A DNA stretch of 64,000 nt, from the NCBI RefSeq assembly GCF_032716425.1, contig NZ_CP090420.1, positions 434,001 through 498,000 of the forward strand. Reading direction: 5' to 3'. A model generated the notes under the pieces. That model saw only the letters and a program-made list of their open reading frames with translations, ran no database searches and had not been told where the DNA came from. Of this stretch, positions 44,600 to 53,205 are shown piece by piece. Made by a program: the position numbers and the translations under genes. Numbering within the stretch: position 1 is the stretch's first letter; each line of letters opens with the position of its first letter. This stretch comes from Pseudoalteromonas sp. N1230-9 (GTDB lineage Bacteria; Pseudomonadota; Gammaproteobacteria; Enterobacterales; Alteromonadaceae).

Positions 44600-45469
44600 A
44601 TGGGCACGAGTGTATTTCTCAGCCACAATCACAAGGATAAGGATTTTGTCAGGCGCCTTGCCATTGATATTGAAAGTCATGGAATAAGAGTTTGGTTAGA
44701 TGAAGCAGAAATGAAAATTGGTGATTCTCTTGTACAAAAAATTAGAGAGGGAATTGATAACGTAGACTATTTTGCTGTAATCCTATCAAGTAATTCAGTA
44801 AATGCCCCTTGGGTCGTAAATGAGCTTGATGTTGCGATGAATTATCAGATTGCAGGAAAGATAAAAATTCTACCAATAATTCTTGAAGATGTTGATCTGC
44901 CAAGTTTTCTGATAGGGAAATTGTACAGTAATTTTTCGAAAGCTAATTCATACGATGATGAGTTGAAAAGACTAGTTACCAGTATGGGAATAGTATTTAA
45001 TAAGAATGTTGTTGCTCCGCAGACGTCATCAAACTTAGGTCAATCTCTAGATTCTGCAAACATGATAGGCTTACCGATTATGTCCTCTCCATTTCATAGG
45101 CCTTATCAGTATCTTGGCATGGTATTGAGCGATGTAGAAAAGATTGTTGGTGTTCAAGCAAATGAAGCTCGAAATATAATTGTTGAGAGTAAACACTGTA
45201 AAATGATTTTATGGGGAGAAGGGAATTTTGTGAGTTTTGTGGAAGTGGATTTACTCCAAACAGCTCCACATTCACAAAGTGAAGACTTCAACAGTGAAGC
45301 TTTATTGGGTGCTTTAAGTATCGGTATTCACGAACTAGAGCTCGTCAAGAAAAGAACTAATTTTCATACATATTATGATCATAAAAAGCGAATGAAAGTT
45401 ACCGCTAGTTGTTTATATGATGGAGCTCCGCTATCAGTGAGCTTTGGAACAAAGTACTACAATATGTAA
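44600..45469 (+). CDS. Cassette B: TIR-domain protein with unknown C-terminal domain
   Basis: A 289-residue protein. Residues 1-about 130 form a TIR domain: SVFLSHNHKDKDFVRRL, GIRVWLDEAEMKIGDS and the WVVNEL segment with a candidate catalytic E75. Bacterial TIR domains often hydrolyse NAD+ or make signalling nucleotides in anti-phage defence. The remaining about 160 residues match nothing I recognise; they include ILWGEGNFVSFVEVDLLQ, a possible ligand- or partner-sensing domain. GGAGG precedes the ATG. It lies between attC-like sites, so it is probably a mobile cassette gene. Confidence 0.8.
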   Translation: MGTSVFLSHNHKDKDFVRRLAIDIESHGIRVWLDEAEMKIGDSLVQKIREGIDNVDYFAVILSSNSVNAPWVVNELDVAMNYQIAGKIKILPIILEDVDLPSFLIGKLYSNFSKANSYDDELKRLVTSMGIVFNKNVVAPQTSSNLGQSLDSANMIGLPIMSSPFHRPYQYLGMVLSDVEKIVGVQANEARNIIVESKHCKMILWGEGNFVSFVEVDLLQTAPHSQSEDFNSEALLGALSIGIHELELVKKRTNFHTYYDHKKRMKVTASCLYDGAPLSVSFGTKYYNM

Positions 45470-45472
45470 ATT

Positions 45473-45530
45473 GGTATAACAAGTGCAGTCAGAGGACTCG
45501 TAACAATCTTCGCTGCTGCAAGCGCTATGC
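45473..45530 (+). repeat. attC-like site 2
   Basis: About 58 bp starting GGTATAACAAGTGCAGTCAG and ending GCTATGC. The first bases are complementary to the start of cassette B (TTATAC), as expected for one cassette, and TGCAG/CTGCA form an inner pair. Confidence 0.55.
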
Positions 45531-45541
45531 AAAGGATACTC

Positions 45542-45892
45542 ATGCTCAGATTCTTAGTTTTAAGTTCTCTTTTAGTAACCTCAATTTATTCCTCAGAGGT
45601 TCAAGCTGACTGCGATATCTCTGGTATTTGGAAACATTCAACTAAGCTAGCAAAATTGCTAGTCGACTTAAGTAAAGGCGAAATCTCTGTTCATTCTCAT
45701 GATAACAATGCTAAAGCAGTCGGGTTAGTAGTTTTAAAAGGCCTTAAGTCTGGTTTAACTTCAGCAAATTGGGATGCAAAAATGTATAGTGCAGCTCAAG
45801 ATTCATTTGTCGATGTTCAAATAATATCTGAAGGTTGTAATCAACTAAGTGTTAATTATAACAGTGAAGAAATCTTAGAGCTTTTCAGGTAA
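45542..45892 (+). CDS. Cassette C: small secreted protein
   Basis: A 116-residue protein with a signal peptide (LRFLVLSSLLVTSIYSSEVQA) and a small mature part containing two cysteines (C near ADCDIS, C in EGCNQL). I recognise no family. I use the ATG at 45542 with AAGGA five bases upstream; the ATG at 45527 lies inside the attC-like end. It sits between attC-like sites 2 and 3. Confidence 0.55.
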   Translation: MLRFLVLSSLLVTSIYSSEVQADCDISGIWKHSTKLAKLLVDLSKGEISVHSHDNNAKAVGLVVLKGLKSGLTSANWDAKMYSAAQDSFVDVQIISEGCNQLSVNYNSEEILELFR

Positions 45893-45896
45893 GTTT

Positions 45897-46006
45897 GCAT
45901 ACAATAAACGCAAGCCGCGGACAAATCTCCGTTAGGCATTTTTTGTTGGCTTCGCCATTTTACACAAAAATACCTCACTGTAATTTACCGTTGTTGCGGG
46001 CGTAGG
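45897..46006 (+). repeat. attC-like site 3, degenerate
   Basis: Starts GCATACAATAAACGC; contains CGTTAGGC, a typical attC end, at 45930-45937 and a second end-like GCGGGCGTAGG at 45996-46006. It may be two fused or decayed sites. Confidence 0.45.
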
Positions 46007-46020
46007 TTTTTAGGGAGCTT

Positions 46021-46776
46021 ATGGTGTTAACTGAGTTTCAGAAGAAGGTTTTAGAAGTGTCATCTAAAACTAAAGGCCCTGCTGGCTATGCTGCAAAGTC
46101 GAGCATCCAACATCTTCACAGAGCTTTTGAACTGGCTGATTCAATGCCAGAAATATCTGCATTCTTAGCTATCACCGCTGAGGAAGAGGCATCTACAGCT
46201 CTATTTCAAGCCCTAAAGAACAAAAAATACACAGCATCAAAAGCGTTGAAGAAAAACGTTCACAAACACAAGGCAGGTGTATATCCATTCCTTATGTTAG
46301 TGGGAGAAACGCTCAACATTTTGAAGCATGAGCTACCAATCGAGATAACATTTGAGATTCCAAGTGATGAAAATAACGAATTAATAAAAACTCGAATGTT
46401 TATTGGAGGGGTCAATGGGATCGATACATATATTTATCCTGACCCACCATTAAATTTAGTCTCGGTAGATCCTTCAGGGAAAGCTAAAGACTATCTAAGA
46501 GATGTGAAAAAAGTGGCTCAGGATAAAGGGATTTCGTCAATCTTCGGGCATATTAAGGAAGTTGCCAATATTCGTAATAAGATGCTTTACGCATCTGACA
46601 CAGCAATCCCATGCGTTCGAAGTATCGGTGAGCTTTTAGAAAGGCACCTAGGAGCTACCTTCTTGATACATATTATATATTTGTTTGTTGTTCAAAACCC
46701 TAAGCAAAATATAGTTGAAGAGTGTCTCAATGTGTTCATGAAAATTCAACATCGGCTTGAGCATGCAGAAACATAA
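46021..46776 (+). CDS. Cassette D: helical hypothetical protein, possibly HEPN/AbiV-like
   Basis: A 251-residue, mostly helical protein. HRAFELADSMPEISAFLAITAEEEASTALFQALK has an acidic EEEA run and a later VANIRNKMLYAS segment; these loosely recall HEPN or AbiV-type proteins, but the classical RxxxxH pair is not evident, so I do not name a family. A ribosome-like GGGAG is very close to the ATG. It is the last gene before attC-like site 4. Confidence 0.55.
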   Translation: MVLTEFQKKVLEVSSKTKGPAGYAAKSSIQHLHRAFELADSMPEISAFLAITAEEEASTALFQALKNKKYTASKALKKNVHKHKAGVYPFLMLVGETLNILKHELPIEITFEIPSDENNELIKTRMFIGGVNGIDTYIYPDPPLNLVSVDPSGKAKDYLRDVKKVAQDKGISSIFGHIKEVANIRNKMLYASDTAIPCVRSIGELLERHLGATFLIHIIYLFVVQNPKQNIVEECLNVFMKIQHRLEHAET

Positions 46777-46880
46777 CAAACTTAACAAGTCGCCGTTGGA
46801 CACCAAAACTAAGAGGCGATTTTCGCATGTTTCAACCCATCGCCACTATATTTAACCGCCCCATATTGCGGCGTTAGTGC
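46772..46880 (+). repeat. attC-like site 4, VCR-like
   Basis: Begins CATAACAAACTTAACAAG, within the cassette D stop, and ends GCGGCGTTAGTGC. CGCCG/CGGCG and GGCGAT/ATCGCC make nested arms. Its length of about 108 bp resembles the long sites of Vibrio-type integrons. The 46881-47050 remainder has no gene I can support. Confidence 0.6.
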
Positions 46881-47050
46881 ATAGAAAGTTTTATGAGAAA
46901 TTCACCTAATACAACCGACGAGCTAACATGCCTTTGTCTAGAAATAAGTTGATTGACTCAAGGTACAAAACTGTTATTCACGCTAAGATTCAACACTACT
47001 ACCAAGTAAAGTTAGCAAGTTAAAAGAGTTAAATTAAATAACATAAATCA

Positions 47051-47147
47051 CGCGAAATAAATTTCACGCCTACGTGATGTAACTTTACTCTTTCCACTTG
47101 TAGCTCGCTAACTTTCCCCTTTCCCCTCGTAGCTCGCTAACTTTCGG
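47051..47147. repeat. Right inverted flank of the cassette island
   Basis: The word CGCGAAATAAATTTCACGCC and the doubled CTCGCTAACTTTC are inverted copies of the left flank at 43672-43758. A related stretch (GAAAGAGTAAAGTTAACAAG) recurs near 63110, so this is a dispersed repeat family of the replicon. Confidence 0.7.
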
Positions 47148-47160
47148 TTTTAAATCTGAG

Positions 47161-47202
47161 AGCTGACGGCTGAAAGCTGACGGCTGAAAGCTGACAGCTC
47201 TA
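47161..47202 (+). repeat. 14-bp tandem repeat
   Basis: AGCTGACGGCTGAA occurs twice in tandem, followed by a third diverged copy. It lies directly before the 28-bp repeat and the methyltransferase stop. Confidence 0.8.
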
Positions 47203-47209
47203 GAACCTA

Positions 47210-47237
47210 GCTAACTCCCAACCACATACCCTGCAAA
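47210..47237 (+). repeat. 28-bp direct repeat, right copy, at methyltransferase 3' end
   Basis: Same 28 bp as 43775-43802; it encodes the last codons (GYVVGS and stop) of the minus-strand methyltransferase. The pair suggests integration or duplication at this gene end. Confidence 0.85.
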
Positions 47238-47873
47238 ACCAAGCACTTTAAAATACTGTTTTGGGGTGCTGAAGCGGGTTTCATTTATTAACTCTGCAAA
47301 ACGAATGCGGTCTAATGGGTAAAACTCGTGCTCTAGGTTGTGGCGCATGCGTTCTGTACCGGCTTCGGTTAAACCTAACTGCGTACACAGCTGTAGTTGA
47401 GATTCGCGCTCAAAAGCGGTTTCAGGGCGCATTAAATCGGCAATATATAAGTTGCTCGATTTTTTAAGTTTGCTGTGAATCGCTTTTAACAGCGCTTTTT
47501 TATCGCCGTTATCTTCAACAAAGTGCATTACTAGAAGACACAGTGCGGCGTCACATTGAGTGTCGATATCGTTGATATCACCGCAGTGTACTGTCACGCG
47601 ATCGCTGATGTTATGCTGGCCAAACTGTTGCTCGGCAATATCGAGCATGTCTTGTGAAATATCTTGAGCAATAAATTGCCAGCTTGGTTTTAGCGCTGCT
47701 AATTCGATGATTTCTTTACCTGTTCCGGCACCAACCACTAAAATGCACGCATCATCGCTCAGCGTGGTTGCTAATTGGGCTGCGGTTGCTTGATGTAATA
47801 GCTCATAACCTGGAACTAGTCGCAAAATACGTTCGTCGTAGTGACTTGCTTCTTCATGATTAAAAGTTGGCAT
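47211..47873 (-). CDS. Class I SAM-dependent methyltransferase
   Basis: A 220-residue Rossmann-fold methyltransferase. ILVVGAGTGKEIIELA is the SAM-binding motif I; IAQDISQDMLDIAEQQF and DAALCLLVMHFV follow in order. Substrate unknown. It follows sbcC by 9 bp with AAGGA before its ATG, so it is the third gene of the sbcDC operon. Its 3' end coincides with the 28-bp repeat. Confidence 0.83.
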   Translation of the reverse strand: MPTFNHEEASHYDERILRLVPGYELLHQATAAQLATTLSDDACILVVGAGTGKEIIELAALKPSWQFIAQDISQDMLDIAEQQFGQHNISDRVTVHCGDINDIDTQCDAALCLLVMHFVEDNGDKKALLKAIHSKLKKSSNLYIADLMRPETAFERESQLQLCTQLGLTEAGTERMRHNLEHEFYPLDRIRFAELINETRFSTPKQYFKVLGFAGYVVGS

Positions 47874-47882
47874 GCTAATCCT

Positions 47883-50800
47883 TTAAATAACAGAGATGGT
47901 CGAATAACCACCTGGTTTTTTCGCCACATGCACTTGCGTGGCAACGCGTTCGGTCATTTCTGATACGTGCGAAATAACCCCCACTTTGCGGCCTTGTGCT
48001 TGTAGAGAATCAAGAGCATCCATCGCGATGCTTAACGTTTCACTGTCCAACGTACCAAACCCTTCGTCGATAAACAAAGAGTTTATTTGCACTTTATTCG
48101 ACGACAACGAAGCAAGCCCTAGCGCCAGTGCTAACGACACTAAAAATGACTCACCGCCCGATAATGTATTAACAGAGCGCTGCTCATCGGCCATGTCTTT
48201 ATCGATAATAGCGATATCGAGCGTTTGCCCTATGGCTGTTAATTTGTAACGCTTATTTAGTGTTTGTAAGTGACTATTCGCATAATGCAGCAGTATTTTT
48301 AAGGTTTGCGTTTGCGCTAAATTACGCATGGTTTTGCCGCTGGCATCACCGAGTACCTTATTGAGTAAATGCCAGTGCTCATAGCTTTTTTGCTGCTTCA
48401 TTAATTGCTTTTGTTTATCTTCAAGCGCTTGGCTATTTTGTTGATGGGTTTTAAGCTCAGTCGCAACTTGCAATAATGCGTTATTCGCTTGTACTTGTTG
48501 CTCTGTGGCTTGATTAAGCTGTAATTGCAGCTCATCTTCACCGAGAGCTGGCTTATCATTTTGATGCTGAGCCAGCGCCTGTTGTCGTTGTTTTAAAAGA
48601 GCCTCAGCGTCTTTTAAGCTGCTCTCGGCGGTGTTGTAATCTGCCAGAGTTTGTTTAATTTCAGCGGGGCTTATTGTTAATAGCTGACTAACGGCTTGCT
48701 CATCCAAGCTTGGGTGCTGCGCTTTAAAATCGTTAAACCACAGACTAAAGCGCTCATTAAGCGCCGCTTGCTCAGCGTTTAGCTCGTTTTCACGCTCGTC
48801 AAAATTGGCGATTTGAATGGCTTGTTCGTCACGCGCCTTTACCGCGTTACTATGGGTTGTCTGGGCAAGTTGCAGTGCCTGCTGCGCTGAATCTATCGCC
48901 TTTTCAAGCTCTGCTATAAACTCATCTACTGATATCGCCGCGTTACTAAATAAGCCCTCGCGCTTTGATTTTATCTGCGTTAATTCTATTTGAGTTTGGC
49001 TTAGTTGCTCGTTGCACTGAGTTAAATAGGTATGTGCTTCGTTTAGCTGCGGCGTTACATGTGCAAGGTGCTGCTCAATGGCTTTTAAGCTAGTTTTAAG
49101 CTCATCCGCCGTTTGCAGCGAAGCTTGATAAGCCTCAACGTGCTCTGCAATGACCTCTAAAGAAATGCTTTGTGTATTGAGTGCCTGCCACCAAGGTACA
49201 CTAGTGAACTGTTGATTCAGTGTCGTATAAAGCTGCTGATGCTCATCATTGAGCTCGTTTAAACGTGTTTGCTGATTATTCAGCTGTTGCTGTAATTCGT
49301 TTAACTGCTGCTCTTTGCTATGAAGCGCTTGCCCTTGCTGATTATACTCAGCTTGCTTAGCCGCAAGCGTGTTTTGGAGTTGTTGTTGCTGCTCGAGGGT
49401 TTTGTAATATTGCTGTTTTTGCAAGCTTAGCTGTTGCTGACGCTCGTTTAACTGATCTTCGGTTAAATCATTTAGCTCAGTACGATTAGCCGCCATGGTT
49501 TCTTTGAGGCTCTGTTGTTGAGCACTCAGTTCTGAGATTTGCCCAGTTAACGAGCTTATCTGTTGGCTGCATGCCGCCAGCTCATTACTTTTAGCTTGCT
49601 GTAATGCTTGCTGAGCTTTTAAGTGCTGTTTGGCGTTAGTTAGCTCCCTGGTAAAGTCGTTAATAAGTTGACTAAATTGCTCGTTTACCATTTCTTCATG
49701 CATAAACGGGTGCTCTTTTGAGCCACATACTGCACACGGCTCCCCTGCTTTTAAAGTGGCACGTAACTGGCTGACCCCTTCACTGGCTCTTAACTGCACT
49801 TGCTGTAAGTTTTGCTCACAAAGCGAAACCTGTTGCTGTGCTTGCTCTGCCCCTTGCTGCGCATCTTTTAGTGCTGTTTGCAGTTGCTGCTCAGTTTGGC
49901 TTAATGTGTTTAGCTGGGTTTGCCAATTTTTTAACTGCTGATGATTAGTTTGCCATACTTGGCGCTTTTCAATCAGGTGTTTAATCGCCTCAAGCCCCGC
50001 ATCAATATCCGCCATTGATTGGGTGTTTAAACTCGATTTAAAGGCGGTATCTTGCTCATTTAGGCGCTTAATTTCTTGCTCAAGGGCTTGGTATTGAGTT
50101 TTACACTGCTGCGCAGCTGCTTGCTGCTCATCAATCTTAGGCTGAAGAGACTTTACGTTTTGCTGTGATTGGCTAAGTGTGTGCTGTTGCTGGCTAAAGC
50201 GGCTTAACTCACTTTTATAGAATGACCAGTCTTTCGCTAATGGTTGCCATTGTGCGTGTGTTTCTAAATAGCTATTTATTTGTGCTTGTTGATCGAGCTG
50301 TTTTTGCTGCTCGGCTTTATGGCTATTTAGTGTATTAGTCAGCTCTTGATGATGGTGTTTCGCTTTATCAGCTTGTACTTTTTGCGCCGCTGCTTGCTGG
50401 TTTAATACGGCAAGTTGCTTATCTAACTCACGGGCCTGGCTAATAATAGGTTGCGCGTCTTTTTGTGCTTGCTTTGCTTGGTTAAGTTGCGCGGTTTGCT
50501 TTTCAAGTGTTTGCTCAGCGTCTTTGATCAGTGTTTTATGGTCAACGTTTAAAAGCTGCTCACGGTTTTTAATAAGTTGCCCATGTTGAGCTGTAATTGT
50601 CGCTACGCGTTCACGGTTATCTTTTATTTCTAAGCATTGCTGGGCTTGTTTGGCTTCAGTGGCTTTTTCAGCAAGCGCGTGCATTTGCAGCTGTAACTCT
50701 TGCTTTGCTTGCTCAGCTTGGTTCAGCTGTTGCTGCTGCTGAGATGCTTGCTTATACCAAGCTTGGTACTGTTCAAATTGTTTTATTTGTTTTTGTAAGT

Positions 50801-51536
50801 CAGCAAGTTTAGCCTCAAGCGCTTTTTGTTCTGCTTGTTTCGTTTCGACCTGTTCAGGACTTAAAACCTGATAATTACTTAAACTTAATTTTAACTGCTC
50901 TAATGCTTGCAGCTGTTCACGGTGGCGTTCAAAAATTCGCTGACCAATACGGCTAAATTTATCGGTGCCCGTTAAGCATTCAAGTAGTTGCGCACGCTCA
51001 TCCCCTGTTGCTTTTAAAAATGCTGCAAATTCATGTTGCGCAAGTAGTACAGCTCGTGAGAACTGCTCAAAGCTCAAACCAATAATGCGCTCGATTTCTT
51101 TACCTGCCGCGCTTCTATCAGCGATTAGGGTTTCATCAGGTAATGAATAAAGGCTATGTTGTGCAGGCTGTAATTTACCATCGGCTTTATTACGCGCTCG
51201 GCTAAAGCTTAATCTTGCTCGGTACTGTTGTTTATCTTGGCCAATAAAGTCGACTTCGGCAAAGCCCTGCCCTGCCCCGCGTCGTAGTAAGTTTCGCGAG
51301 TCATTGAGTTTGATATTGTCGCCATTAAAGTCAATTTTATTGCCTGTATCACCACGTAGCCGTGCTGTTTTGTTATAAAGTGCTAAGCAAATAGCATCGA
51401 GCAAAGTACTTTTACCCGCGCCGGTATCACCCGTGATGGCAAACAACCCAGCTTCTTTTAAAGGTGAAGCATTAAAGTCGACTTCGGCGTCTAAGATAGA
51501 GGCGAGTTGATGAACACGAATTGCTAAAATTTTCAT
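47883..51536 (-). CDS. sbcC: Exonuclease SbcCD, subunit C
   Basis: SMC-like ATPase (1217 residues) that, with SbcD, cleaves hairpins and processes DNA ends. Walker A GDTGAGKST is at residues 36-44, a very glutamine-rich coiled coil follows, the zinc hook is C601-A-V-C604, and LSGGESFLVSLALALGLA with the Walker B region lies at the C terminus. The gene starts inside the sbcD stop (ATGA overlap). The pair is normal in context, but note that it cuts long palindromes, which are frequent around it. Confidence 0.95.
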   Translation of the reverse strand: MKILAIRVHQLASILDAEVDFNASPLKEAGLFAITGDTGAGKSTLLDAICLALYNKTARLRGDTGNKIDFNGDNIKLNDSRNLLRRGAGQGFAEVDFIGQDKQQYRARLSFSRARNKADGKLQPAQHSLYSLPDETLIADRSAAGKEIERIIGLSFEQFSRAVLLAQHEFAAFLKATGDERAQLLECLTGTDKFSRIGQRIFERHREQLQALEQLKLSLSNYQVLSPEQVETKQAEQKALEAKLADLQKQIKQFEQYQAWYKQASQQQQQLNQAEQAKQELQLQMHALAEKATEAKQAQQCLEIKDNRERVATITAQHGQLIKNREQLLNVDHKTLIKDAEQTLEKQTAQLNQAKQAQKDAQPIISQARELDKQLAVLNQQAAAQKVQADKAKHHHQELTNTLNSHKAEQQKQLDQQAQINSYLETHAQWQPLAKDWSFYKSELSRFSQQQHTLSQSQQNVKSLQPKIDEQQAAAQQCKTQYQALEQEIKRLNEQDTAFKSSLNTQSMADIDAGLEAIKHLIEKRQVWQTNHQQLKNWQTQLNTLSQTEQQLQTALKDAQQGAEQAQQQVSLCEQNLQQVQLRASEGVSQLRATLKAGEPCAVCGSKEHPFMHEEMVNEQFSQLINDFTRELTNAKQHLKAQQALQQAKSNELAACSQQISSLTGQISELSAQQQSLKETMAANRTELNDLTEDQLNERQQQLSLQKQQYYKTLEQQQQLQNTLAAKQAEYNQQGQALHSKEQQLNELQQQLNNQQTRLNELNDEHQQLYTTLNQQFTSVPWWQALNTQSISLEVIAEHVEAYQASLQTADELKTSLKAIEQHLAHVTPQLNEAHTYLTQCNEQLSQTQIELTQIKSKREGLFSNAAISVDEFIAELEKAIDSAQQALQLAQTTHSNAVKARDEQAIQIANFDERENELNAEQAALNERFSLWFNDFKAQHPSLDEQAVSQLLTISPAEIKQTLADYNTAESSLKDAEALLKQRQQALAQHQNDKPALGEDELQLQLNQATEQQVQANNALLQVATELKTHQQNSQALEDKQKQLMKQQKSYEHWHLLNKVLGDASGKTMRNLAQTQTLKILLHYANSHLQTLNKRYKLTAIGQTLDIAIIDKDMADEQRSVNTLSGGESFLVSLALALGLASLSSNKVQINSLFIDEGFGTLDSETLSIAMDALDSLQAQGRKVGVISHVSEMTERVATQVHVAKKPGGYSTISVI

Positions 51537-52765
51537 AGTAGGTCCTCTGCATTCAATTCATCGATCACTTGGCTAAGTAAACCTTCTAGCTCTTTTGGCA
51601 CCGCCTGCCCTGCCATATCTTTATTGTTTGCAAATGCTTGCTCTAAAAGTGAATGTGGGTTTAGCGCTTCAATTTGCGAGACATCTTCAAATAGGGTTTG
51701 TTCATCGTCTTGCTGATTACTCTGCTGTCTCACCCTTTCAATGCCGCAGAACTTAACATGCTTACCTTCAAGGGCTTGTTCTATTTGCTCTCTGAAAGTG
51801 GTGTCAGTGTCATGGGCGCTCAATTTAACCCGCAGGTATGGCGCTAAATCTTCATCTGTTAAATCGAGCTGTTTTATAAGCTCACAGAGTTCGTTTAGTG
51901 GCACACAGTCTTTTTCTGGTAGCAACATAACTTTACAAAAGCTAGGGATGTAAAGGGGGTTTACAGAAGTACCTGAGTCACTAAGATCGACAATCACAAC
52001 TTGATGCTGATAGCGTCTTTCAGAAAATGACATCGGCATTGGCGTGCCACTGTAGCGAATGGTCTCTTTCTTCGCGACGGTTTGTGCTTTATGAAGATGC
52101 CCTAGCGCCACATAATCAGGTTGATCAGTAAATATGCTTGCCGATATCGCATCTTCACCACCAATCACTAAGTTACGTTCAGAATCAGATGAGATATCTC
52201 CGCCTTTTGCATGCAGGTGGCCCATGGCAATTAATGGCGCGTTTGGTAATTCGCTTGCTGCTTGTAATGCATCTTTGTAGGCAAGGGCTACTGCTTGATT
52301 GTATGTTAGCGGCTGCTCTTGCTGGCGGTTATAACTGCTTAAATCACTACTACGTAAAAATGGCATAGCAACAACATTCGCATCGCCGTTTTTTGTGCTG
52401 ATTGGCAGTACTACTTCATGAGGGGCATTGCTATCAAAGCGGCCAACAACATGGGTATCAAACTGAGCTAATAAAGGTTTTGCCGCCATAATACGATTTG
52501 CTGAATCGTGATTACCTGCAATAATCACTATGTGTAAGTCAGCGCAATGCTGCTTAGTGGTTTTAATAAATTGATAGAGTTGGTTTTCTGCACTGGCAGG
52601 TGGCGTTGCCGTATGATAAATGTCACCCGCAACCAGTAATAAGTCGATCTGTTCTGAGACAAGCGTATCGGTTAACCAAGCTAGAAATGCTTGATGCTCA
52701 TCGAATCGGGAGTGCTCGTAGAATTGCTGGCCTAAATGCCAATCAGATGTATGAAGGACTTTCAT
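51533..52765 (-). CDS. sbcD: Exonuclease SbcCD, subunit D
   Basis: Mre11-type metallophosphoesterase nuclease of 410 residues. TSDWHLGQ, AGDIYH, AGNHDS and MGHLHAK are the metal-binding motifs in order. First gene of the sbcD-sbcC-methyltransferase operon. Its ATG is preceded by a hairpin whose 3' arm covers the ribosome-binding region. A dispersed palindrome lies inside it at 51949. Confidence 0.95.
   Translation of the reverse strand: MKVLHTSDWHLGQQFYEHSRFDEHQAFLAWLTDTLVSEQIDLLLVAGDIYHTATPPASAENQLYQFIKTTKQHCADLHIVIIAGNHDSANRIMAAKPLLAQFDTHVVGRFDSNAPHEVVLPISTKNGDANVVAMPFLRSSDLSSYNRQQEQPLTYNQAVALAYKDALQAASELPNAPLIAMGHLHAKGGDISSDSERNLVIGGEDAISASIFTDQPDYVALGHLHKAQTVAKKETIRYSGTPMPMSFSERRYQHQVVIVDLSDSGTSVNPLYIPSFCKVMLLPEKDCVPLNELCELIKQLDLTDEDLAPYLRVKLSAHDTDTTFREQIEQALEGKHVKFCGIERVRQQSNQQDDEQTLFEDVSQIEALNPHSLLEQAFANNKDMAGQAVPKELEGLLSQVIDELNAEDLL
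51949..51965. repeat. Perfect-arm 17-bp palindrome inside sbcD
   Basis: TGTAAAGGGGGTTTACA is perfect in both arms yet lies within a coding region. Confidence 0.85.
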
Positions 52766-52768
52766 TAA

Positions 52769-52794
52769 ACGCTCTTATTATTTATTAAGAGCGT
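52769..52794 (-). promoter_or_regulatory. Hairpin at the sbcD ribosome-binding site
   Basis: A 9-bp stem ACGCTCTTA / TAAGAGCGT with an 8-nt loop ends four bases before the sbcD start, so the only GA-rich ribosome site is in the stem. It could reduce translation of the nuclease; inferred only from sequence. Confidence 0.45.
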
Positions 52795-52834
52795 CAATAT
52801 ACCTAAGCTGAGCCAAGATGCCCAGCTTGGTTTG

Positions 52835-53071
52835 TTAACTTAAGCTATACCAAGCAAAAACCACCATAGGTAGAGCTAACAACGCCATAATCAATGGAAC
52901 TTTAAGCGCTTTGGTTTGTTTTGCTTGTAGAATTTTAAGGGCATTCGTTTCATTACATGCCGCTACTTTATCAATATAAAAATACCCTGAATCTAGGTAC
53001 TGTTTACAATTTTGTTCGTCCGCTGGAATTGCAATTAGTTCTTGTTGTTTTTTTAGGATATAGAAATCCAT
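52835..53071 (-). CDS. 78-residue membrane protein, paralog 1
   Basis: A 78-residue protein: a soluble head with MDFYILKKQQELIAIPADEQ and a single C-terminal membrane helix (about 55-76). It aligns end to end with the 78-residue neighbour at 53206-53442, so they are a tandem duplication. I use the ATG at 53071 to match the paralog's length; a longer frame upstream would add unrelated residues. No family recognised. Confidence 0.65.
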   Translation of the reverse strand: MDFYILKKQQELIAIPADEQNCKQYLDSGYFYIDKVAACNETNALKILQAKQTKALKVPLIMALLALPMVVFAWYSLS

Positions 53072-53205
53072 AAGCCCACCGAATTCTAAGCTGTTTACCG
53101 ACACATTTTTGGGATAAATACAGCTTCTGTATTGACCCAAAATCAAAAAAGTGGGCGATTTTAAATACAAATGGCAGTAAATTTCAATAGAAAATGTCGC
53201 AAAAA

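Noticed and set aside
43672..47237. Integrase or transposase driving the island
   Set aside because: No frame in or next to the island shows tyrosine-recombinase or transposase motifs; any driver must lie elsewhere.
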